Assembly: GCF_036231355.1 (NCBI RefSeq)
Contig: NZ_CP109496.1
Location: forward strand, 2,728,001-2,792,000
Length of the DNA stretch: 64,000 nucleotides
Source: Streptomyces sp. NBC_01431
Lineage (GTDB): Bacteria > Actinomycetota > Actinomycetes > Streptomycetales > Streptomycetaceae
Direction: 5' to 3'
Below, piece after piece: positions 49,384 to 56,746 of this stretch (the stretch's first letter is position 1; the number at the start of each line of letters is the position of its first letter). The notes below the pieces were generated by a model. The model saw only the letters and a list, made by a program, of their open reading frames with translations. It was not told where the DNA came from and did no database searches. Made by a program: the position numbers and the translations under genes.

Positions 49384-50484
49384 TCAGACCGTTCCCTCCG
49401 CGATCGCTCCCTCCACCTCCGACGCCCTCGCCGCCTCCTCCGCCGCGAAGCGCTCCTTGTCCAGTTGCTCGGCGATCTCCTCGTCCTGGGTCATCAGGAG
49501 GTCCAGGTTGGAGTCGCCCAGGTCGAAGACGCCCATGTCGACGTACGCCTTCTGAAGGCGCTCGCCCCACAGGCCGATGTCCTTCACGCAGGGGACGATG
49601 CGGCTGAAGAGCAGCTTGCGGAACAGGTGCAGGAATTCGCTCTCCTCGCTCAGCTTCTCGGCCTCCTTCTTCGGGATGCCGAAGTTCTCCAGGACCTCCA
49701 CGCCGCGCAGCCGGTCGCGCATCAGATAGCAGCCCTCGATGACGAATTCCTCGCGTTCGCGCAGTTCGGCGTCCGAGAGCTCCTTGTAGTAGTCGCGCAG
49801 AGCCATCCGCCCGAAGGCCACGTGCCGGGCCTCGTCCTGCATGACGTACGCGAGGATCTGCTTGGGGAGCGGCTTGTCCGTGGTGTCCCTGATCATGCCG
49901 AAGGCCGCGAGCGCCAGGCCTTCGATCAGGACCTGCATGCCCAGGTACGGCATGTCCCAGCGCCTGTCGCGCAGGGTGTCGCCCAGCAGTCCCTGGAGGT
50001 TGTCGTTGACCGGGTAGAGCATTCCGATCTTCTCGTGCAGGAAGCGGGCGTAGATCTCGGCGTGCCGGGCCTCGTCCATGGTCTGGGTCGCCGAGTAGAA
50101 CTTCGCGTCGAGGTCGGGGACGGACTCCACGATGCGGGCCGCGCAGACCATGGCGCCCTGCTCACCGTGCAGGAACTGGCTGAACTGCCACGAGGTGTAG
50201 TGCCGCCGCAGATCGCCCTTGTTCCGCTCGGTCATCTTGTCCCAGTACGGGCTGCCGTACAGGGTCATCGCCTCGTCGGGGGTGCCCAGCGGGTCGTACG
50301 GGTCGACTTCCAGGGCCCAGTCGATGCGCTTGGCGCCGTCCCACTGCTTGTCCTTGCCCTTCTGGTAGAGGGCGAGCAGCCGGTCGCGCCCGTCGTCGTA
50401 GTCCCAGTTGAAGCGGGCGGCGCCGGAGGCCGGCACCTGCCAGGGTTCTTGCGGGCCGTTCACATAGAGGTCATGCGTCGACAC
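49384..50484 (-). CDS. Ferritin-like diiron protein
   Basis: 366 residues, all helical. Two E-x-x-H motifs, MDEARHAEIYARF and MQDEARHVAFGRM, are the metal ligands of a ferritin-like four-helix bundle as in R2-type oxidases. The length and layout do not match ribonucleotide reductase beta, and I see no clear radical tyrosine motif. GTG 50484 with GAAGGAG upstream. Divergent from an AurF-type oxygenase with a shared 199-bp control region. The substrate is unknown; hydroxylation or desaturation of a lipid or amine is possible. Confidence 0.82.
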   Translation of the reverse strand: MSTHDLYVNGPQEPWQVPASGAARFNWDYDDGRDRLLALYQKGKDKQWDGAKRIDWALEVDPYDPLGTPDEAMTLYGSPYWDKMTERNKGDLRRHYTSWQFSQFLHGEQGAMVCAARIVESVPDLDAKFYSATQTMDEARHAEIYARFLHEKIGMLYPVNDNLQGLLGDTLRDRRWDMPYLGMQVLIEGLALAAFGMIRDTTDKPLPKQILAYVMQDEARHVAFGRMALRDYYKELSDAELREREEFVIEGCYLMRDRLRGVEVLENFGIPKKEAEKLSEESEFLHLFRKLLFSRIVPCVKDIGLWGERLQKAYVDMGVFDLGDSNLDLLMTQDEEIAEQLDKERFAAEEAARASEVEGAIAEGTV

Positions 50485-50683
50485 GTGCGGCTCCTTCGCC
50501 TCACGGACCGCGCCCGGCGGCTGGACGGCGGTCCAACTTCTGCACAACGTTGTGCAGTTGGCAGGTTCACACGGTGGTAGACGCCGGGTCAACAAGTCGC
50601 GCGCAAGGGATTGACGGCCTTGCTGACAAGCAGTCTCATAAGAGACGACCCCCCGGTAACCCAGCCACGAGGTGCCCCGACCC
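50485..50683. promoter_or_regulatory. Divergent control region of the diiron genes
   Basis: 199 bp. It contains the perfect 18-bp palindrome (separate entry) and, toward the AurF gene, AT-richer DNA with TTGCTG (50620s) and TAAGAG (50639-50644) that could be a promoter. No gene. Confidence 0.5.
50540..50557. promoter_or_regulatory. Perfect 18-bp palindrome, likely regulator operator
   Basis: CTGCACAACGTTGTGCAG is its own reverse complement. Flanks CCAAC (left) and GTTGG (right) extend the symmetry with a small offset. It lies between two divergent diiron genes; a TetR gene sits at the end of the right-hand one, and TetR operators are usually such palindromes. Confidence 0.75.
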
Positions 50684-51613
50684 ATGACCACCGTGACCGA
50701 ACGCGATGCGCTGCGCGACGCACTCGGCCTGCTCAGGGACCGCGAGCAGGTCGCCGAGCGCCTGCTCGAAGCGTCCGCCAAGCACTCCTTCGACCCGGAC
50801 AGTGAGCTGGACTGGGACGCGCCCGTCGAGGACGGGAAGTGGTTCTGGCCGCCCGAGCTCGTCTCGCTGTACGACACCCCGCTGTGGCGCAGGATGTCCG
50901 AGGAACAGCGCATGGACCTGGCCCGCCACGAGGCCGCCTCGCTCGCCTCGCTCGGCATCTGGTTCGAGATCATCCTGATGCAGCTCCTGGTGCGGCACAT
51001 CTACGACAAGTCGCTCACCAGCAACCACGTCCGGTACGCGCTCACCGAGATCGCCGACGAGTGCCGCCACTCCATGATGTTCGCCCGCATGATCAAGAAG
51101 GGCGGGGCGCCCGCGTACCCGGTGCCGCGGGTCTACCACAACCTCGCCCGCGTCCTGAAGACCGTCTCCACCACCCCCGGCTCCTTCGCGGCCACCCTGC
51201 TCGGCGAGGAGATCCTCGACTGGATGCAGCGCCTGACCTTCCCGGACGAGCGCGTCCAGACCCTCGTGCGCGGCGTGACCCGCATCCACGTGGTGGAGGA
51301 GGCGCGCCATGTCCGTTACGCCCGCGAGGAGTTGAGGCGTCAGATGGTCACCGCGCCGCGCTGGGAGCGGGAGTTGACCCGGCTCAGCTGCGGCGAGGCC
51401 GCCCGCGTCTTCGCGACCTGCTTCGTCAACCCGAAGGTGTACGAGAACGTCGGCCTCGACCGCCGGGAGGCCGTCGCCCAGGTGAAGGCGAGCGGCCACC
51501 GCCGCGAGGTCATGCAGAGCGGCGCGGGCCGCCTCACGGAATTCCTGGACGACATAGGCGTACTCAACGGAGTGAGCCGGCGGCTCTGGAAGAGCTCCGG
51601 ACTGCTGGCGTAA
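50684..51613 (+). CDS. AurF-like diiron oxygenase
   Basis: 309 residues. E-x-x-H motifs TEIADECRHSMMFARM and HVVEEARHVRYARE with an AurF-like helical frame (WFWPPELVSLYDTPLWRRMS, then LGIWFEIILMQLLV). AurF oxidises aryl-amines to nitro compounds; others in the family act on different substrates. ATG 50684 with GAGG upstream. It is followed by a TetR gene 29 bp on, so they are likely one transcript. The divergent neighbour is another diiron protein. Substrate unknown. Confidence 0.88.
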   Translation: MTTVTERDALRDALGLLRDREQVAERLLEASAKHSFDPDSELDWDAPVEDGKWFWPPELVSLYDTPLWRRMSEEQRMDLARHEAASLASLGIWFEIILMQLLVRHIYDKSLTSNHVRYALTEIADECRHSMMFARMIKKGGAPAYPVPRVYHNLARVLKTVSTTPGSFAATLLGEEILDWMQRLTFPDERVQTLVRGVTRIHVVEEARHVRYAREELRRQMVTAPRWERELTRLSCGEAARVFATCFVNPKVYENVGLDRREAVAQVKASGHRREVMQSGAGRLTEFLDDIGVLNGVSRRLWKSSGLLA

Positions 51614-51642
51614 ACCCCGATCCGGAGGATTACGCTGCACTC

Positions 51643-52362
51643 ATGACCTCCGCCACCCCCGCGTACCGCAGGCTCAGCGTCGAGGAGCGTCGCACCCAGC
51701 TCCTCGGCGCGGCGCTCTCGCTCTTCGCGCACCGGGCGCCCAAGGACGTGTCCCTGGACGACGTGGCGGAGGCGGCGGGCGTGTCACGGCCGCTGGTCTA
51801 CCGCTACTTCCCGGGCGGCAAGCAGCAGTTGTACGAGGCCGCCCTGCGGTCGGCCGCCGACGAGCTGGAGTTGTGCTTCGCGGAGGTCCAGAGCGGACCG
51901 CTGACCCGTCGCCTTGCCCGCGCGCTCGACCGCTACCTCGCCTTCGTCGACCAGCACGACGCCGGGTTCTCCGCGCTGCTCCAGGGCGGCAGCGTGGCCG
52001 AGACGTCCCGGACCACGGCGATCGTGGACGAGGTACGCCGCGCGGCGGCCGAGCAGATCCTGGTCCACCTCCAGGTGGCGGACCCGGGTCCGCGGCTGCG
52101 GCTGATGGTGCGCACCTGGATCGCGGCCGTCGAGGCGGCCTCCCTCATCTGGCTGGACGAGGACAAGCAGCCCGCGCTGCCCGAACTGCGCGACTGGCTG
52201 GTGGACCATCTGGTGGCGCTGCTCACCGCGACGGCCGCCACCGACGAGCAGACCGCACGGGTGGTGAAGTCCGCGCTGGCGCTGGAGTCCGCCGAGGGCG
52301 CGGCCGGTGTGCTGGCCCGCCGGGTGATACCCGTGGTGAGCGAGGCCGCGCACCTGCTGTGA
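51643..52362 (+). CDS. TetR-family transcriptional regulator
   Basis: 239 residues. An N-terminal HTH ([22 protein letters not shown], of the TetR type, about 35-58) and a helical ligand domain. ATG 51643; GGAGGAT lies 13 bases upstream, a long spacing. Located just after the AurF-like gene, so it is the obvious candidate to bind the palindrome at 50540. Ligand unknown. Confidence 0.93.
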   Translation: MTSATPAYRRLSVEERRTQLLGAALSLFAHRAPKDVSLDDVAEAAGVSRPLVYRYFPGGKQQLYEAALRSAADELELCFAEVQSGPLTRRLARALDRYLAFVDQHDAGFSALLQGGSVAETSRTTAIVDEVRRAAAEQILVHLQVADPGPRLRLMVRTWIAAVEAASLIWLDEDKQPALPELRDWLVDHLVALLTATAATDEQTARVVKSALALESAEGAAGVLARRVIPVVSEAAHLL

Positions 52363-52372
52363 GACTTGGGGC

Positions 52373-52672
52373 GTGCGAAGCGAGAACACCCTTTTTGTGG
52401 GCGGCCCCCTCGACGGGCGCGTCCTGCCGGTCCTGACCGGCCCGACCGGCAAGCCGCCGCAGTGGTACGAGGTGCCCGTGCCGGATCCCGGCGGCGGCCC
52501 GGCGACCGTCCATGCCTACCGGCTCGAACCGGCCTCCCACAGCAAACGGCTCGGACTGCCGCGCGGCTGGAAGTACACGTACGTACCCGAGGGCCGCGAG
52601 CCGCGCCGCTGGCCGTGGACGAAGAAGGGGCCCGGCGCAAGCCCCCACACCGGCCTGCCACCGCACGAGTGA
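52373..52672 (+). CDS. Small conserved hypothetical protein
   Basis: 99 residues from GTG 52373, 10 bp after the TetR stop. No recognised domain, signal peptide or TM. The middle ([16 protein letters not shown]) and the end ([20 protein letters not shown]) are rich in Trp and Tyr, with a Pro/Gly background. Likely in one transcript with TetR. Relatives seem common in Streptomyces, without assigned function. Confidence 0.7.
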   Translation: MRSENTLFVGGPLDGRVLPVLTGPTGKPPQWYEVPVPDPGGGPATVHAYRLEPASHSKRLGLPRGWKYTYVPEGREPRRWPWTKKGPGASPHTGLPPHE

Positions 52673-52772
52673 GCCGAATACCCCGTTCACCTCTCTCGCC
52701 GAGCCCGTCCCGAGCGGGCGTGCCACGATCCGATGGCGCCGGACGGACCGGCGCCTGACCGGAGGTGAGCAC

Positions 52773-53975
52773 ATGTCAGGTCGCGTGCGCTCGGTGTGCG
52801 CGGCGGCGGCCGTCGCCACGGCGCTGGTGACAATGGCGCCGGCCCCGCCCGCGGGTGCCGCTCCGCAGCCGCCCGGCGAGTCCTCGGCCGCGCTGCCCGA
52901 GCAGCCGTCCCTGGCGTCGCCGACCTCGCTCCTCACCCGGCTCCGGACGCTGTACCAGCAGGCCGAGGAGGCCACCGAGACGTACAAGTCGACCGATGTC
53001 GAGCTGAAGCGTCGCCAGGCCGAGGAGAAGCAGCTGGCGGGTTCGCTCGCCACGGCGCGCAGCGCGCTGGCGCGAAGCCGGGGCGCGGCCGGGCAGCTGG
53101 CCCGAGCGCAGTACCAGGGTGGTCGCAGCGAACTCTCCTCCTACATGCGGCTGTTGCTGGCCCGCGATCCGCAGAGCGCGCTCGAACAGCGCCAGGTCCT
53201 GGACCGCGCGGCCCGCGACCGGCAGGCCGCGGTGGCGCGCCTGGCCCGCGGCGAGCGGCAGGCGGCCGAGCTCGCACAGGCCTCGCGCCGGGCGCTGGAC
53301 GAGCAGGAGGCGCTGGCCAGGCGGCAACAGCAGGCGAAGGACGACGTGGAGCTCCGGCTCAGGCAGGTGGAGAAGCTCCTCGCCGACCTCTCCCCCGACC
53401 AGCTGTCCGAACTCGCCCGCCTGGAACGGCAGGGCACCGCCACCGCGCAGCAGAACCTGCTGGCGTCGGGCGCGCTGAGCGGCACGCGGGCCCCTTCGTC
53501 GGAGGGCGACCGGGCACTCGCGTACGCCGTCGACCAGATCGGCAAGCCGTACGTGTGGGGCGCGGAGGGCCCCGAGTCCTACGACTGCTCGGGGCTCACC
53601 TCGCAGGCGTGGGCGCACGCGGGCCGCTCGATCCCTCGCACCAGCCAGGAGCAGTGGGCCGAACTGCCGCGCGTCCCGCTGAACTCGCTGCGCCCCGGGG
53701 ATCTGGTGATCTACTTCCCCAAGGCCACCCATGTGGCGATGTACCTGGGCGACGGCCTGGTCGTGCAGGCTCCCCGCCCCGGCACCCGGGTCAAGGTCTC
53801 CCCCATCGCCGCGAACCCCCTCCTGGGCGCGGTCCGCCCGGACCCGGCGGCGGCCCCGCTGTCCTCGTACCACCCCCCGAAGCTCCCGGAGGGCGCCACG
53901 GAGGGGGTGGACACGGGGTACTCGGCCGGGTCCGGGCCCAAGGAGGACTACGCCCCCGCGACCTCGGCCAGGTAG
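52773..53975 (+). CDS. Secreted NlpC/P60 peptidoglycan endopeptidase
   Basis: 400 residues. A signal peptide (1-29, APPAGA), a long coiled coil (about 50-225, Glu/Arg/Ala/Gln-rich), and a C-terminal NlpC/P60 domain (about 248-355). The catalytic Cys is in YDCSGL and the His in ATHVAMYLG, with GKPYVWGAEGP and LRPGDLVIYF. It would cut peptide stems in the wall. GGAGGTGAG precedes ATG 52773. The 3' end overlaps the convergent flavoprotein gene by 28 bp. Confidence 0.93.
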   Translation: MSGRVRSVCAAAAVATALVTMAPAPPAGAAPQPPGESSAALPEQPSLASPTSLLTRLRTLYQQAEEATETYKSTDVELKRRQAEEKQLAGSLATARSALARSRGAAGQLARAQYQGGRSELSSYMRLLLARDPQSALEQRQVLDRAARDRQAAVARLARGERQAAELAQASRRALDEQEALARRQQQAKDDVELRLRQVEKLLADLSPDQLSELARLERQGTATAQQNLLASGALSGTRAPSSEGDRALAYAVDQIGKPYVWGAEGPESYDCSGLTSQAWAHAGRSIPRTSQEQWAELPRVPLNSLRPGDLVIYFPKATHVAMYLGDGLVVQAPRPGTRVKVSPIAANPLLGAVRPDPAAAPLSSYHPPKLPEGATEGVDTGYSAGSGPKEDYAPATSAR

Positions 53976-55183
53976 GCGCCGGTCTTCTCCGGGTCGAAGA
54001 AGAAGTTCTCGAAGTCCGCCGGGTCGTCGAAGCCGTTGGCGAACCGGTCGGCCACGGGCTGGAGTTGGCCCGCCGCGCCGATCAGGTTCAGGACGTGCTC
54101 CGGGGGGACGCCCAGCATCGCGTTGGTCCACTTCACCACGTGCTGGGCGGTGTCCCAGTAGCGGTCGAAGGTGGCCCGCATCCACGTCTCGTCGAACTCC
54201 GCGTCGCCGTGCTCCACGATCGAGGAGAGGTACGAAGCGGCGCACTTGGCGGCCGAGTTGGAGCCCTGGCCGGTGATCGGGTCGTTGGCGACGACCACGT
54301 CGGCGACGCCGAGCACCAGGCCGCCGCCGGGCAGCCGCCCGACGGGGTTGCGGACCGTGGGCGCGTAGCGGCCCGCCAGCGTGCCGCCCGCGTCGGTCAG
54401 TTCGGCCTTGGTGGCCCGCGCGTGCTCCCAGGGCGTGAACCGCTTCATCAGGTCCAGCGTGAGCGCGAGGTGCTCGGCGGGGTCCTGCACGCCGTTGAAC
54501 ACGTCCAGGGGGCCGCCGGGGACGCCCTCCCAGAACAGGATGTCCGCGCGGCCCGAGGTGGTCAGCGTCGGCATGATGAAGAGCTCGCCCACGCCCGGGA
54601 CCAGGTTGCAGCGCACCGCGTCGAAGTCGGGGTGCTCGGGGCGCGGGCCGAGGCCGTGGACGTACGACACGGCGAGCGCGCGCTGCGGCTCGGCGTACGG
54701 GGAGCGCGACGCGTCGCGGCCGAACATCGAGACCAGCTCGCCCTTGCCCGCGGAGACCAGGACCAGGTCGTAGGTGCGGGCGAAGAAGTCGAGGTCGGAG
54801 ACGGCCGCACCGTGGATGACCAGCTGGCCGCCGCGCTGGGCGAAGGTCTCCATCCAGCCGGCCATCTTGACCCGCTGGTCGACGGACTGGGCGAAGCCGT
54901 CGAGCCGGCCCACCCAGTCGATCGGCCGCGACGAGTCGGGGGCGGCGACCGAGACGCCGACGCCTTCGATGCGCGGGGCCTGGGACTCCCAGAAGTTCAG
55001 TGCGAGGTCGCGCTCGTGCTGGAGCGCGGTGTGGAACATGCACTGCGTGGACATGACCCGGCCGGACCGGATCTCGTCCGCCGTGCGGTTGGACATCAGG
55101 GTGACCTCGTACCCCTGCGCCTGCAGTCCGAGGGCCAGCTGAAGCCCGGACTGGCCGGCGCCGACGATAAGTATTCTGCGCAT
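53948..55183 (-). CDS. Styrene/indole monooxygenase-like flavoprotein
   Basis: 411 residues. The Rossmann motif ILIVGAGQSGLQLALGL at the N-terminus binds FAD, and DPITGQGSNSAAKCA is the second FAD motif. The overall layout matches the StyA/SMO group, two-component oxygenases that use reduced FAD from a separate reductase. No reductase gene is seen nearby. ATG 55183. It is in line with the conservon (45-bp gap) and so may be an extra, final gene of it. Other conservons end with P450 genes. The 3' end overlaps the NlpC gene by 28 bp. Substrate unknown. Confidence 0.85.
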   Translation of the reverse strand: MRRILIVGAGQSGLQLALGLQAQGYEVTLMSNRTADEIRSGRVMSTQCMFHTALQHERDLALNFWESQAPRIEGVGVSVAAPDSSRPIDWVGRLDGFAQSVDQRVKMAGWMETFAQRGGQLVIHGAAVSDLDFFARTYDLVLVSAGKGELVSMFGRDASRSPYAEPQRALAVSYVHGLGPRPEHPDFDAVRCNLVPGVGELFIMPTLTTSGRADILFWEGVPGGPLDVFNGVQDPAEHLALTLDLMKRFTPWEHARATKAELTDAGGTLAGRYAPTVRNPVGRLPGGGLVLGVADVVVANDPITGQGSNSAAKCAASYLSSIVEHGDAEFDETWMRATFDRYWDTAQHVVKWTNAMLGVPPEHVLNLIGAAGQLQPVADRFANGFDDPADFENFFFDPEKTGAYLAEVAGA

Positions 55184-55228
55184 GCGGAACCGTTCTCCGT
55201 TGAGTGCGTGACGGGGGGTGGGGGGTGA

Positions 55229-55849
55229 CTATTCGGGGCTGAGTTCCAGCGCGTGGCCCACCAGGCTCAGCAGGGACTCGATCACCGAGGTCCGGTTACG
55301 TGCGTCCATGATCAGCACCGGGATGTGCGGCGCCACGGTGAGCGCCTCGCGCACGTCGACGGCCTCGAAGGATTCGGTGCCCTCGAAGTGGTTGACGGCC
55401 ACGACGTACGGAATCCCGCAGCTTTCGAAGTAGTCGAGGGCGGGGAAGCAGTCCGTCAGGCGCCGGGTGTCGGCGAGGACGACCGCGCCGATCGCGCCGC
55501 GCACGAGGTCGTCCCACATGAACCAGAACCGCTGCTGGCCCGGCGTGCCGAACACGTACAGGACGAGGTCGTCGTCAAGGGTGATGCGGCCGAAGTCCAT
55601 GGCGACCGTGGTGGTCAGCTTGTCCGGGGTCGCCGTCAGGTCGTCGGTGGCCTCGCTGGCCCGGGTCATCACCGCCTCCGTCTGGAGCGGGGTGATCTCG
55701 GAGACCGAGGAGACGAAGGTCGTCTTGCCCACGCCGAAACCGCCCGCGACCACGACCTTCGTCGCGATGGGGGCCCGGCTGCGGTCCTGCTGCCAGGGCA
55801 GCAACTCCTCGGCGGGTTCGAGGGGTTCAGAGGCGACGGCGGAGTCCAC
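55229..55849 (-). CDS. Conservon GTPase CvnD
   Basis: 206 residues. A Ras-like P-loop GTPase: GGFGVGKTTFVSSV (Walker A), FGTPGQQRFWFMWD (G3) and AVNHFEG at the NKxD position (a NHxE variant). CvnD proteins act with CvnA-C as a membrane-linked, GPCR-like switch. GTG 55849 starts inside the end of CvnC (23-bp overlap), as usual in conservons. AAGGG lies upstream. Confidence 0.92.
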   Translation of the reverse strand: MDSAVASEPLEPAEELLPWQQDRSRAPIATKVVVAGGFGVGKTTFVSSVSEITPLQTEAVMTRASEATDDLTATPDKLTTTVAMDFGRITLDDDLVLYVFGTPGQQRFWFMWDDLVRGAIGAVVLADTRRLTDCFPALDYFESCGIPYVVAVNHFEGTESFEAVDVREALTVAPHIPVLIMDARNRTSVIESLLSLVGHALELSPE

Positions 55850-56234
55850 CCAACACCCTTTCGAGCAGTGCGCGGTCGGGCTGCCCGGAGCCGTGCCCGG
55901 TCCCGTACACACGGATTCTTCCCTGGTCGGCAAGGTCGCTGAGCAGCACCCGCACCACCCCGAGCGGCATCTTCAGGAGCGCGGAGATCTCGGCGACGGT
56001 GCGCATGGCACGGCAGATCTCCACGATGGCCAGCATCTCCGGCATGATCCGCGCCTGGCTGCCGCCGAGTTCCCTGCGTTCGGGGGCGGCTTCGATGGCC
56101 GCGACGAACGTCTCCACGAGCAGGACGTGGCCGAAGCGGGTGCGGCCGCCGGTGAGCGAGTACGGGCGGACCCGGGCGGGTTTGCGGTCCGCGCCCCGCA
56201 TCGGGAGCCTCGGGGGTATCGCGGCGGGGGTCAC
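55827..56234 (-). CDS. Conservon protein CvnC (DUF742)
   Basis: 135 residues of the DUF742 family: VRPYSLTGGRTRFGH start, winged-helix-like core (AEISALLKMPLGVVRVLLSD) and a short basic end. CvnC is a helper protein of the conservon complex. GTG overlaps the CvnB stop (GTGA), and the stop lies inside CvnD. Confidence 0.92.
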   Translation of the reverse strand: MTPAAIPPRLPMRGADRKPARVRPYSLTGGRTRFGHVLLVETFVAAIEAAPERRELGGSQARIMPEMLAIVEICRAMRTVAEISALLKMPLGVVRVLLSDLADQGRIRVYGTGHGSGQPDRALLERVLGGLRRRL

Positions 56235-56746
56235 TGGGCGGCCTCCATCGACTGGCGCAGCTCGCTGCGGACTTCGGGGGTCAGGACGTGTCCGGCTCGG
56301 CCCACGAAGAGCGCCATGTGGTACGCCACCACGCTCATGTCGCAGTCCGGGGTGGCGTGTACGCCGAGCAGCGAGCCGTCACTGATGGACATGACGAAGA
56401 CGCTGCCCTCCTCCATCGCGACCATCGTCTGCTTGACGTGGCCGCCTTCCATGAGGCGGGCGGCGCCGACGGTGAGGCTGCCGATGCCGGAGACGATGGT
56501 GGCGAGGTCGGCGCTGGAGCCGCGCGGGCCCTGGCTGCGGACGGTGACCTGGCGCTGCTCCGGGTCGGAGGAGAGCAGCAGCAGCCCGTCCGACGAGACG
56601 ACCGCTACGGAGATGAGCCCTGGCACCTCCTCGACCAGGTTTCCGAGCAGCCACTGCAGATTGCGGGCCTCGGTGCTCGCTCCGATCGTGCCGGTTCCGG
56701 ACGCGCCGCTGCGGGGCCCACCGGTCCCGGTGCCGGTCGCACTCAT
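56231..56746 (-). CDS. Conservon protein CvnB (roadblock/LC7 domain)
   Basis: 171 residues with a roadblock/LC7 fold (LQWLLGNLVEEVPGLISVAV, VSSDGLLLLSSDPEQRQ, GSVFVMSISDGSLLGVHATP). It is presumed to act as a GTPase-activating or adaptor module for CvnD. Translationally coupled with CvnA (ATGA) and CvnC. Confidence 0.93.
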   Translation of the reverse strand: MSATGTGTGGPRSGASGTGTIGASTEARNLQWLLGNLVEEVPGLISVAVVSSDGLLLLSSDPEQRQVTVRSQGPRGSSADLATIVSGIGSLTVGAARLMEGGHVKQTMVAMEEGSVFVMSISDGSLLGVHATPDCDMSVVAYHMALFVGRAGHVLTPEVRSELRQSMEAAQ

